Of a stretch of 64,000 bases of DNA, positions 37,001-47,681 are shown one piece after another. The stretch is taken from positions 144,501 through 208,500 of the forward strand of contig JAPDFW010000059.1 in assembly GCA_028826165.1 (NCBI GenBank). The letters are read 5' to 3'. The notes below the pieces were generated by a model. It made no database searches, had not been told where the DNA came from, and was given only the letters and a program-made list of their open reading frames with translations. The position numbers and the translations under genes were made by a program. Source of the stretch: Anaeramoeba ignava. Lineage: Eukaryota > Metamonada > Anaeramoebidae. Numbering within the stretch: position 1 is the stretch's first letter; every line of letters starts with the position of its first letter.

Positions 37001-40000
37001 AACTGGATATGTAACTTGGAATATTTCTTTTCTTAAAATATCGGAATCAACAACAGTAAAAGCAATGTTTTGGATTCCAGATTGTGAAAATCCAAATCCT
37101 AATTTTTTTAATCCCAATAAGATAGAAAAGGATTTAAATGTTTCAATTGAAGAATTTGATTGGCAATTTTTTGATATTCCTTCTCAATTAATTTATAATC
37201 AACATTTCCCAATTTCTCCAAAAGTTCTTATTTCAAATCAAAATACAAATGAACCAATTCCCAATAAATATGTTATTTTTCAAATGCAGGATAACTCTGA
37301 TAATACTCAATATCTTGATATCAAAACAGAAATTACAAACGAAAAAGGAATTGCAACATTTTCAAATTTATTTTTGGATTTAGAAGAAGAAATTGAGGAA
37401 ATAAATATTCAATTTGTTTGTGATGATCATTATTATTCACAAGATATCCAAATTATTTATGAACCAACTCATAGTCAAATTTTAAGTTCTGCAAGAAATT
37501 ATTCCCAAATTGGAATCCCATTTATTTTCCCTAATCAATCAATAACATTTAATAACAAGAATTATTTAGGTTCATTTATTGTTCAACTTTTTTCTTTTTC
37601 AATTCCAATTTCTGGAAAACCAATAACAGCCAATTTAATTTCACAAAATTCAGAAAATGGGAAATTAGATCCATCAACTTCACTTGAAATAACTGATGAA
37701 AATGGAATTGCAGTTTTCAATCTAAGAATGGAATCAGGAAATTTTGGATATTATCAAATTGAATTTTCTTATTTAAATTCAATTTCTATTACAAGTGATC
37801 CAATTTATGTTCAAATTCCAATTCAAAAAGTAAATCTTATTCCAACTTCAGATTTTCCAAATGAATTAGAAATTGGAAATACATTTTCAGCAACAATTAA
37901 TATCACTTTTTTTGAATATTTTGAAAATTTTGAAAATATTTCTTTTCCAATTAATATTATTACCAAATGTTCAGATGCTTCTTTTTCTAATGATAATATT
38001 GTCAAAAAACCAAATAATGAAATTATTTTAAACAATTTGAAATTTGATTCAGTTTCAGGAAATTCAGAATGCTTGAATAAAGAAGGAAAAGTAAAAGCAG
38101 AAATTGCATTTTCAGTTTTAGGAATTCAATCAAATTTCCAAACAATTTTAATTACATCACCTGATAAAATTGTTATAACAAAAGCAATTGATTCACTTAA
38201 ACAATATCTCCTTTTTTGGGTTGTTAGTTTATGTCTTATTTTCCCATTTGTTCTTAATTCAACAAAGAATCATAATATTATTACATTTCTTATTGTTATT
38301 GGATTAATTATTGTTTTGATGGTTTATATTTCAAATTTAATTCCTAAAACAGATAAAATTGAAACAGGACAATTTGTTGCATTATCAATTTTTGAATCAA
38401 TTCTTATTAGCCTTTCTATCTTGATTTTATTGATTATTATTTTATCAAAATTTATTCCAAAATTTAGAAAATTAATTGAAAAAACATTTTTTATTCATGA
38501 AAGAATATCAAATTATTTTATTCTTTTCAAAAGATTACTTCCAATAGGTGCAAACAAATCATTAAAATTTATTGAAATTGAAAAAAAATTTATTGAACAA
38601 CATTTAAATTCAGAAACAGAATCAGAATTTAAAATGAGTGATTTTGAAAATAAAAATAAAAATAAAAAAATTGCAAATGAAAATGGAGAAATTGAATTAG
38701 AATCTGATATACAAAATGAAAATGAAAATGAAAATGAAAATGAAAATGAAATTGAATTAGAATCTGATTCACAAAATGAAAACCGAACGATGAAGAAAAA
38801 AATCAAAAATAAGAAAATCTCAGAATTAACAGAAACAGAAATTCAATTCCTTATCCACCAATATTCTCAAAATTTAAAAAATGAGGAAATTAGCAACTCA
38901 TTAGCATTTAAAAAAGAAAAAGAAAATCAAACCAAATCAAAAAATAAATGTTCAATTTTTTGGAATTGGATTATTGGATTATTCAAAAAATTAATCAAAA
39001 AAATCAAATCAAAATTTGAAGATAAATCAAATCCACATCAAGAATATGAAAGTTATTTTGATTTTTATTATCCACAAAGAATGATTGCTTCATTTTGGCT
39101 TTGGATTGTATTAGTTATTTTATTGATTTTACTTATAACAAAATTAATAAGAAGTTCTTGTTTAATTACTGAATTATATCGACAGCAAGTTATTGGAAAT
39201 GTTCAACAAAATCAATGTTTTGAAGATAAACCAAATATGAATGATTATTTAAACACAATTTCAATTTATGGAGTTGAATTAATTCAAGAAATTGATTCAA
39301 CTTATTCAAGTAATCCAAATCCATTTCCAAATTCATTTTCAAGATTTGTTTATTCATTTTCAAGAACAAAAGTAAATCAAATTCTTAATGCAATATCAAT
39401 TACTTCAGGAATTTCAGGATTAATTGCATTTATTATTCTTCTTTTGCTTTGGAGATCAATTTTCAAATTATATAAGAAAAGAATAATGCTTTTAAGACAA
39501 GGTAAAAAACCATTTCCAGGATTTGGTACAGCAGATCCAGTTAAAGTAACTTCATATACAAATTTACAAGCTTGGTTAGGATTAATTTCCTTCTTTTTAG
39601 CTTGGGTTTTTGTTTTCATCACTTTATTTATTATTCCAGCAATTTATTGGTTCATTTCAAAAGAATTTCTTTATGGAGTATTTAAATATTTCTTATCTTT
39701 GATTATAATTGTGATTGTTTATCAAATTATTTTTGGAATTATTGGTCAAAGAATTATGAGGAAATATTTCACTTATAAAAAGAAGATAACTAATCGAACA
39801 GCATTTTCAATTTATGATTTTATTAAATTTTTTATGACAATATTTTCAGGAGCAACTTCATCAATTCAAAAATTATTAGGAATGGGAGGAGGATCAATTT
39901 TATCAATATTCAGACTTGATGATAAAAAATCATTTGATGAATCTTATTCAGCAATGATGTTAATTGATCATGAAATAAATAATCCAATTCTAAGAGTTTT

Positions 40001-40328
40001 TTCAAATTATTTAATTAATTTTGTTAATCAGAAAAAAATGTTCCCAAAAGGAATTAATGAAGATCTTTTCAACAAAGAAAAAATTAGAAAAATGTTTTTA
40101 TTTCTTCTTACACTTTCATCAAATAAAAATTTAAAAGAATTAAGAAAAAAAGCACTTAAAATTGAAAAAAGAAGAAAAGAATTAAAGAAAGAAAAAGAAG
40201 AAAAAGTTCAAAAATTAATTGAAGAAAAATTCAAATCAAATTCAGAAGAAAAACAACAAGAAGAAATTATATTTGATAATCAATTAGAAATTCCATTAAT
40301 TCCAAGAAAGAACAACAAAATTAATTAA
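31041..40328 (+). CDS. Large secretory/membrane protein: propeller-like repeats, TM, Ig-like repeats, polytopic C-terminus
   Basis: I do not recognise a named family. Exons after the first part: ..-33888, 33949-34012, 34106-34405, 34499-34579, 34658-34849, 34918-35118, 35182-35413, 35492-36576, 36649-40328. The first reading part (31227-33888) needs +1 changes at TAA 31761-31763 and at or just before TGA 33337-33339. A possible start is ATG 31041, spliced into 31279, which would give a signal peptide; this is weak. The N-terminal third has ~50-residue blades with an IxKIDLxSF motif and many Asn-X-Ser/Thr sites. A TM segment (IIPILIIISLIVIFLIL) and a Lys run follow, then a second TM, several Ig-like repeats (GKPITANLISQ, EITDENGIAVFNL) and at least seven C-terminal TM segments. 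The stretch SFDESYSAMMLIDHEINNP faintly recalls STRA6-type receptors. A cell-surface receptor or transporter is inferred. Confidence 0.6.
33599..33680 (+). other. TM segment followed by a long Lys run in the membrane protein
   Basis: The coding strand reads a hydrophobic stretch ending VIFLIL, then nine lysines from an AAG/AAA repeat. By the positive-inside rule the segment after it is cytoplasmic, so the propeller domain is predicted to be extracellular or luminal. Confidence 0.6.
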
Positions 40329-40643
40329 TTAATTTCAAATTCCAATTCAAAAATAAAAAGAAAAATGAAACAAATTTTTTTTCCTTTTTTATATTTTTAT
40401 TGATTTTAATTTTTTAAAAAAAAAGGTTTTGTCTAAAAATGAATTGATTAAAAGAAGTATATGAATTAATTAAAAAAAGAGATTTAGTGAATTTTTTTTT
40501 TGTGTTAAAAAAAGGAATTCAAAAAAAATAATTTTTCAATAAACATAAATGTAATCATAAATCAACCTAAATTAAATACAAAAAAATAAATAAAAAATAA
40601 AAAATAAAATTTGGAAAATAATAGAAGAATTTTTTAAATCAAT
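40329..40643. other. Convergent 3' gap between membrane protein and EMC6
   Basis: About 315 bases of A/T runs without an ORF or tandem repeat. It probably holds the two 3' untranslated ends. Confidence 0.45.
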
Positions 40644-41282
40644 TTACGTCCAAAATAAAAGAAAAGCAAATAAAGAAGTAATTAAACTTTCAAAAATCAT
40701 TTGAATTTGAGAAACAAAATAATTTTCAAATTTAAATTTAATTTTAAAACCAACAAAAAGATAAACAAGGATATTAGATAAAAGGAAAATAAGAAATCCC
40801 AGAACACCAGTAATTTTTAAACAACCAATAATCGATCCAATTAAGCAAGATAAAATCAAACGACTTTTCATTATAATTTTATAAATAATTTTATAAATAA
40901 TTTTATAATTAATTTTATAAATAATTTTATAAATAATTTTATAAATAAATTAATATATAATTTTATAAATAATTTTATTAATAATTTTATATTTAATTTT
41001 ATAAATAATTTTATATTTAATTTTATAAATAATTTTATAAATAATTTTATAAATAATTTTATATTTAATTTTATATTTAATTTTATAAATAATTTTATAA
41101 ATAATTTTATAAATGATTTTATAAATAATTTTATAAATAATTTTATAAATAATTTTATTAATAATTTATATTTAATTTTATATTTGATTTTATAAATACA
41201 ATGTTGTAAGATTTTTTTGATTCTTTTTTAAATTTTCTAAAACTAAACCAGGTTTTTCTGAATTAATTTGTTGATTTAACAT
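40644..41282 (-). CDS. EMC6: EMC6, ER membrane protein complex subunit 6
   Basis: Two exons: 41282-41200 and 40863-40644, 100 aa, phases adding exactly. The join gives LTTFRLILSCLIGSIIGCLK and continues ITGVLGFLIFLL, aligning without gaps to human EMC6 (YGFIFYLL region). The second half YFVSQ...FAFLLFWT matches the conserved [20 protein letters not shown] part, with the usual three membrane segments. The protein ends at FWT, about nine residues shorter than human. EMC6 is a core insertase subunit of the ER membrane complex, which inserts tail-anchored and multi-pass proteins. Without the intron the short second exon would be missed or given a false start at 40871. Confidence 0.88.
40864..41199 (-). 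repeat. EMC6 intron built of TAAATAATTTTA repeats
   Basis: A 12-14 bp word (ataaataatttt and variants) fills 336 bases, about half of the gene. Minus-strand boundaries are GTATTT at 41199 and AAAAG at 40864. Confidence 0.88.
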
Positions 41283-41381
41283 ATTTTTTTTTTAAAAAAT
41301 GAAAAAGAAAAAAATGAAAAAAATTTTTATCAAAATTTGAAGAAAAAAAAAAAAGAAATTAAAAAAAGAGGAAGAAATTAA
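41283..41381. promoter_or_regulatory. EMC6 upstream region, short gap to VPS41 3' end
   Basis: On the minus strand, TTTTTTTCATTTTTTTC and TTTTTCATTTTTT lie at about 41297-41325, some 15-40 bases upstream of the EMC6 ATG. The VPS41 stop lies only 99 bases further up, so the promoter must be compact. Confidence 0.45.
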
Positions 41382-44300
41382 TTAATTATCTCTTTGACGA
41401 GAAGAACAAACAGTGCAAAAAGGTTTATCTCTAATATTTTCTTTAAGACAAGCTAAATGGAAAGTATGGCCACAAAAGAAAGAAACAAAAGGTTCAATTT
41501 GGGAAATTTTTCCGTTACAAATTGGACAAGAATTTTTATGATTAAAACGAAAACCCATTCTCATTCTAGTATGTAAAGAATGCATCAACTCTCCACAATC
41601 TTTACGAACAACATCAGTAGCCAAGTTACTTAGTTTAACATTTCTTTGGAAGTTTTCAATGATGTATTTGAGCGAATCGCCCAATCCAGGAATCACCTTT
41701 TGTTCAGGAACTCTTCTTATTGTTTCTTCAAGTCGAAAATTTGAATCAAAAAGTGCTTTCAATAAAGGCGGAAAATGTACAGGTTCATTGACGCAATAAG
41801 ACACCAATTTCCGCAACAAATGCGGATCTTTTTCGTGCTGAATAAACTTGATTGCTTTCTCCATGTCTTTCAGTTTATGAAAGATTAGGTCAAGCGCTTC
41901 ATATGTATTCCCCATTCTTTTTAGAATGTAAACTGACTCCCGAAATAGTTCGTGCTCTTTGAAATAAGTAAGAGCCTCCTCCAGTGGGATATAATCAGAG
42001 GACTTGAGGAATTTGATTAGATTCTGTGGATCAAATTCGTTTGTCAGTTTGATTATTTCGAACTGATAGTCTTTCACAATTTGTGGATCTTTTTTGGACA
42101 GGTTCTTGAAATATTCACAAAGAAGTTTGCGTTTTGTTTCCAATTGCTCAACAACCGTTTTAATCGGGATCTTTTCCGTGTTATTCACGAGCATCGTGAT
42201 TGTTTGTCTCTCGTCGAGATCGGCGAGGTCGGAAATTCGAGTGCTGATGGAATCGAGCAAATTGTTTGCGGTGATCATCTCGAAAACGTCTGGTCTTTCT
42301 AGAGTCAGATAAATAGTCAAGGCATCTTCGTATTGCCCGACCTCGAGATACAAGTCCGCCAAGGGAAGAGCAAGACGTTCGTCGAGAAAGTTGATCTCCT
42401 TTTGTTTGTCTTCGATGATCAAAATGATGCTTTTTTGGTTGTAGATGTTTTTGGGCCATTTTCTTATTGTTTGCAAGAACAAGTCAAGATTGTCATTTTC
42501 TAAGAAGTTGTTCAATATCATCTCGTAGATGACCTCTTGGAGTCTTGGGTGATCTATTGGTATGTACGGACAGATCTCCTCGAATTGCTGGAACTGGAAA
42601 AATTGCGAGATCCATCTGACCCACAAGTTTTGATCATCTGCGCAAACAATCGGACAAATTTTCGCTGCTTCCCGAATCTGCATTGGATCTTTCGAGACTA
42701 GCAAGCTTCCAAGAAGCACTTCACCGATCCTTGTCACGTTGTATTTTTTCAATTGCCTCTCGTTTTTTTGCGCAACTTTGAACGCTTCGGAATATCTCAA
42801 TCTTTCCATCAACCACGTGATTTGATCATCAATGTTTCTTTCCGTTGCTTCAAGAAGTTGGAACGGCGAATACAAGAAAAACATTGTTCTTGTTTTCTGT
42901 TCTGTCGGATTTGGTTGCGCCTCAAGACCCAAATCAAGCGGGGAACAGAATTCATAGCCGCGGATCATAATACTTTCCTCAAAAATGATTTCCCCCTTTT
43001 TTGTTATAATCCGCATATCCGGAATCGGACAGTATTGTTCTTCCAAAAGCTTCTTTGCATCTTCTCCAAATAGATCCTTCATCACATTTTTCTTGCTTTC
43101 TTCTTCTTCTATTCGCTTCTCTTTTGGTTCAGGTTTTTCTATTATGTGCTTGAATTCCTTTTCAAACCGATCAAAAAGATCTTTGATTTTTGGATCTTCC
43201 ATTTCATTCTCCAAATTCTGCATTGTAAGCATCAAATAGTTGTCGTTATAAGGAGCGATTCCGCAAATTATAAACGGAAATGTCTTCACAAGTTTGTAAT
43301 TATATTCATTTGTTTCCGTTACTATTAGTTCGTGAATTTGATTTGCCCATGCAATTATAATTTTATTATTTTCAATCCATTTCATTCTGCATGGATACTT
43401 TTCAAGAGGTCTTAAACAATCCTCTTTAATTGGTATTTTCTATCATTTGTTTTTTTATGCAAGAAGTTTATTCACATTCAGTCATTTTCTTTAAATTTTT
43501 TTCAATTTTAAATTCTTTTTTTAAAAAATTTTTTTTTTACACAAATTGGTATTTGATTTTTAATATTGTAAACATATATTCCTTCTTCAGTATTTGCCCA
43601 GGCTATAAAATCTCCTTTCCAAGATATTGCATTGATTTCTCCATTTCCCGAATATAGGGTTGTTTGTCCTGAAAACAATTCTATTTTTTCCAAAAAACAA
43701 AGAAAATTTTTTTTTTTCAATTCAATCCAATTCAATAAAATTTTTTTTCATTTGAATTTTCTACTTTTTTCTTGATAAATAACTTTTGCTCTTATAAATT
43801 TCCGATTCTTTTCTTCTCTAATTCCACAAACAAATAAACCGCCTTTTCCATCATAATTTGGATTAATTGCAATTGCTGTTGTTTGATGATTCATATCAAA
43901 AGTTTTTTCTTTTTTCCATTCTTTATCTTCTTCTTGGTTCATTTCAAAAATATGAACTTTTCCTGAATATTTTTATTATTATTATAATTTCGATTCAAAG
44001 AAAATTAAAAGAAAAAAATTGTCTTTTTCTTTTTTCCGTTTTTAAATTACCGTTCGCAAAACAAGTTGCAATATTTAAATTTTGATCATCAATACTAAAA
44101 TCAATTAATAATGAATCTCCTTTTATTTTTGGTTGAAATTTTGCAAAATCATCAATTGGAAGTTGGAAAAATTGACCTTGTTTTGTTCCCATAATCTTTA
44201 AATGGAAAAAAAAGGAAAATTTTTATTTATATATTTTTTTAAATAAATTTATATATTTTTTTTTTATAAATTTACAAGATTATCCTTGAAAATTTTAACT

Positions 44301-44470
44301 GAACAAATTCTTTGAGATAAATTATCTTTTTCTCCTTCATTTTCTAAATGGAAAGTCCCTAAACTTTGATATTTTAAAATGGGTGCTTTTTCTATTTTCT
44401 CTTCATCAATTTCTTCTATATTTTCCTCAATAAATGAACTTTGTGATTTTTTTTCAAATAAACTTGACAT
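41382..44470 (-). CDS. VPS41: VPS41, HOPS tethering complex subunit
   Basis: Exons: 44470-44276, 44195-44051, 43962-43765, 43680-43541, 43439-41382; phases close exactly, 911 aa. The N-terminal beta-propeller holds VPS41 hallmarks GKVHIFEM and GDFIAWANTEEGIYVY. The clathrin-heavy-chain-like alpha-solenoid gives PYIPIDHPRLQEVIYEMIL and RKWPKNIYNQKSI, matching human PYLPRGDP...PLIYEMIL and REWPGDLYN. A C-terminal RING-type zinc finger has CPIC...C...CGHTFHLAC...CTVC. HOPS mediates fusion of late endosomes with lysosomes or vacuoles. VPS18 was considered because of the RING, but the solenoid motifs are VPS41's. Like TOR, the middle of the large last exon is GC-richer (about 42100-43000) than its ends. 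Confidence 0.94.
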
Positions 44471-44579
44471 TTTTTAAAAATGATTTTTTTTTTTTAAATT
44501 TTAAATTTTAAATGGAAATATTGAAATGGAAAAAAAAAATGAAAAGAAAAAAATGATTTTTAAAAAAATTTTTATTAAT

Positions 44580-47500
44580 TTATTTGAAAAGTAAAATACT
44601 ATCTGAAGTTTGAATAAATGTTTCTTTGTTTGAATTTTTTCTTTTATGAGAAGATCTTTTTTGAGAATAAAATTTTTCATTTTCATTTTCATTTTGATTT
44701 TGATTTTCCATTTTAATTTTAATTGGATTTTCAATTTTAATTTGATTTGTAAGAAAATTGATAATTTCATCTTCATTTTGAACAAATTGATCTACTTTTT
44801 CCTTTTCAGTTTCTTTCTCCTTTTCTTTCTCACTTAATAATAAAGACTTCTCATCCACAAAATAGATTTTTTTAATCTTTTCTTCAATCAAATCAAAACT
44901 GAATTTTTTAGGTAAGGAAATATTGATTAAATGTTGATTTGAATCATAAGTGGAATTTTCAATTAAATCTCTGAAGAAATCACTTGAAACCAATAAAATC
45001 TCTTTATGAGCAGAGATTTTTTGAGAATCATCAAAAAGAAAGGTTATATTCTTTGATTTCTCGTCTTTATACAACATTCTTAAAGTTAAAATCAATCCAT
45101 TTTTATTTGATTTTTCCTCGATATTTTCAATCCCAATATTTAAAAGAATTTCCTTCAATTTTTCAGCAAAATCTTCCACAATAATTCCTGCATAAACCCA
45201 AAAAAGCAATTTTCTCACTTCTTGGTAAGAAAGATTCTTGCATTCCGAACAAAGCAAATTAAATCTTTCTTGATCATCTCCAAGTCTTGCTATCAGTAAA
45301 TTTTTATGCACAAAAAATTTCTTATTTTGAGAATCAACCAACTCAAAATCCGCGAAAAAAGAATTGAAAAGCAAAGAAAGCAAACGACGAACAATTTGAA
45401 GATGATATCGTTCTCTGTTTTTTGTTTTCAAGTGATATTTCTGGATAATTTCTTGATTTTTGAGTTTATTTTGGAAAGATTCAATTGTTAATTTTCCAGG
45501 ATTTCCTGCTTGAAGAACAAGTAAATTAACAACAGTTGGAGAACAGAAACAAAGCGCGTTGAAGATACTTGAAACATTATATATATTTTCCTGTTCTGGT
45601 TTGCATCCATATTCAATCAGCATGTTGACAACTTTTTTATTTGTCGAAGGATTTAAACAAGCAATATGAAGCGGTGTTTCGTGCAAAATATTCACCACAT
45701 TCACATTTGCTCCCGAGTTAATGAGGAACTTGATTGTTTGGTAATCAATATTATTGGAAGACAATGCTTCCATTAAAGGTGTGTTTTTTTTCCAATTTCT
45801 TGAGTTGATAATTTTATTTCCTCCAAATCCAATCAGTAACTTCAGAATCCTGAAGTTGTTTTGTTGTCTCGACGCAATATGAAGGGGTGTATCATTTTTG
45901 TAATTTCCTGTGCATGTATTTGCACCTGATTTCACTAAAACATGTATCAAATCAATTGGCGCTCGTTTTTTCAATGCGAATATCAAAACAGAATTTCCTT
46001 TCATATCCTCAGCATTCACATTTGCGCCAAATTGAATCAATAAATCAGCAAGTTCTCCATTTGCTTTTTCGCATGCAATCATCAGCGGTGTTCTTCCTTT
46101 TGAATCAATTTCATCAACATCAATCAAAAGATTTTCTTTTTTTTTTTTTTGAGCAAGAAAAATGAACAATTTTTTAGCAAATTCCACTTTTTCGTTCTCA
46201 ACTATTAAATGAACAAAATTTTCCAAATAAACATTTCTTTTGAATATTTTCTTTGATGCTTTAAAAAAGAAGTTTTGTGTTTCGGAATTTGTTTTTGGAT
46301 TTGAAACCAAGAAATGAATTGGAGTTTGTTTCTTGTTGTTCTCAATAAGTGGATTTGCTCCTAAGCTAATCAGCATTTGAAGCACTTGAGAAAATGCGCA
46401 ATTTTGACATGAATAATGAAGAGGGGTATTTCCATAAGAATCTGGTAAATTAACATCTGATCCAGATTCAACAAACAATTTTATATGTTCTAAAATGGGT
46501 TGTGATTGTTTGCAAAGAATATGCAAAGGAATTTGTCCGTTAATATCTGCAATTTTGGGATCAGCCTTTCTTTCAATAAGCAAATTGATTAAATCTGAAG
46601 AGTTTTTTCTGATACAGCAATAATGAAGAGGTGTTTCCAAAAAGGAATTTTGATGATCGACTGAATTTCCTTCTTGGATCAGCCAATCAATAACTTGTGA
46701 TAATTGAGAAGCGTTCTTTTGCTTGTTTTTGTTTTCTATAGCATTGAAAAGACAGAAGAAATGCAAAGGAGAGCTTTTGTTTTTGCTCGACTCAAAACTT
46801 AATTTGATATTTGGTTCAAATTTCTTGATAGTTTCAAATTCTTTGAATGTGATTCCACTTCTAAATAATAAATTTAACGGAGTCCATCCCAAAGAATCTT
46901 TGATATTAAAATTTGCTCCAAAATTATGTAAAACATCAAGAGCAAAGTTACGATTTAAAGATTTTGACTCACAAATGTAGAAAATTGCAGTTCTTTGATT
47001 TTCTGGATTTATTAGATTAACATCAATTATTTTGGAATTTTCCTTCAATAAAAGCTCGATTATTTGATGAGAAAAAGTTGATTGATTTTTGCAAGCAATA
47101 AAAAGATCATTTTTTTCAATTTTGGCGTTAAATTTGAGAAGTAATTCAATATGTTCATATAAGTTATTTTTGATAGCAATTTGAAGAGGAGTGTTTGAAT
47201 TTTGATCCATTTTATTTGGATTTATTTTTTTTTCCAAAAAAAGCTGTAATATTTGAACCGGAAATTGTTCTGAGCAAATGAGATGAAGAAAATCATTGGT
47301 TTCCAAATTGGCTTGATTGTTGATTAATTCTTGAATAATTTCTGTGAATTTTTCTTGGTTGGAATTTAGTTTGAAATTAATCATTGTTGAATAAAGTGGA
47401 GTAAATCCCTTTTGGTTTTTTTGGTTTATATTAATTCCTGAATTGATAATTTCTTTGACGATTTCAATATTTAAAGGATTTTTGCATGCTAAATGAAGTA

Positions 47501-47612
47501 AAGTGTTTCCTTTTGAATCTTGAATATTATTTATATCTCCAATATTTATATTTTGAAATGATTTTTTAAAAGAATCAAAATCATTTTGAAAAATAGTTTG
47601 AAAAATTTCCAT
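44580..47612 (-). CDS. Ankyrin-repeat / tandem BTB protein
   Basis: Intact intronless gene, 1,010 aa. Roughly 20 ankyrin repeats fill residues 1 to ~700 (KGNTLLHLACKNPLNIEIV, NTPLHYSCQNCAFSQVLQMLI). A degenerate BTB follows (ADFELVDSQNKKFFVHKNLLIAR), then a second one (NITFLFDDSQKISAHKEILLVSSDFFRDLI), and a Glu/Lys-, then Asn/Gln-rich tail with a basic patch (KRSSHKRKN). The architecture equals that of the 19639-23293 gene, but the ankyrin repeats are much more diverged from each other, so this copy is older or under stronger constraint. A protein-binding scaffold, possibly a Cullin-3 adaptor, is inferred. No frame breaks. Confidence 0.9.
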   Translation of the reverse strand: MEIFQTIFQNDFDSFKKSFQNINIGDINNIQDSKGNTLLHLACKNPLNIEIVKEIINSGININQKNQKGFTPLYSTMINFKLNSNQEKFTEIIQELINNQANLETNDFLHLICSEQFPVQILQLFLEKKINPNKMDQNSNTPLQIAIKNNLYEHIELLLKFNAKIEKNDLFIACKNQSTFSHQIIELLLKENSKIIDVNLINPENQRTAIFYICESKSLNRNFALDVLHNFGANFNIKDSLGWTPLNLLFRSGITFKEFETIKKFEPNIKLSFESSKNKSSPLHFFCLFNAIENKNKQKNASQLSQVIDWLIQEGNSVDHQNSFLETPLHYCCIRKNSSDLINLLIERKADPKIADINGQIPLHILCKQSQPILEHIKLFVESGSDVNLPDSYGNTPLHYSCQNCAFSQVLQMLISLGANPLIENNKKQTPIHFLVSNPKTNSETQNFFFKASKKIFKRNVYLENFVHLIVENEKVEFAKKLFIFLAQKKKKENLLIDVDEIDSKGRTPLMIACEKANGELADLLIQFGANVNAEDMKGNSVLIFALKKRAPIDLIHVLVKSGANTCTGNYKNDTPLHIASRQQNNFRILKLLIGFGGNKIINSRNWKKNTPLMEALSSNNIDYQTIKFLINSGANVNVVNILHETPLHIACLNPSTNKKVVNMLIEYGCKPEQENIYNVSSIFNALCFCSPTVVNLLVLQAGNPGKLTIESFQNKLKNQEIIQKYHLKTKNRERYHLQIVRRLLSLLFNSFFADFELVDSQNKKFFVHKNLLIARLGDDQERFNLLCSECKNLSYQEVRKLLFWVYAGIIVEDFAEKLKEILLNIGIENIEEKSNKNGLILTLRMLYKDEKSKNITFLFDDSQKISAHKEILLVSSDFFRDLIENSTYDSNQHLINISLPKKFSFDLIEEKIKKIYFVDEKSLLLSEKEKEKETEKEKVDQFVQNEDEIINFLTNQIKIENPIKIKMENQNQNENENEKFYSQKRSSHKRKNSNKETFIQTSDSILLFK

Positions 47613-47681
47613 TTCTTTTTTATTATTTTGAAAAAATGAAAAATGAAAAATGAAAAAAAATGAAAAAAATTTTTTTCAAAT
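47613..47681 (-). promoter_or_regulatory. Ankyrin-BTB upstream region with CATTTTT motifs
   Basis: The minus strand reads TTTTTTTCATTTTTTTTCA, then TTTTTCATTTTTCATT, between the acid phosphatase stop (47682) and the ATG at 47612. The whole gap is 69 bases, so the promoter is this motif cluster or overlaps the neighbouring 3' end. Confidence 0.5.

Noticed and set aside
40644-40871. A 75-residue orphan membrane protein starting at 40871
   Set aside because: The Met is in the acceptor region; splicing to 41282-41200 gives a complete EMC6.
41382-44470. VPS18 instead of VPS41
   Set aside because: The RING end allows both, but the PYIP...IYEMIL, RKWP...IYN and FIAWANTEEGIYVY motifs are those of VPS41.
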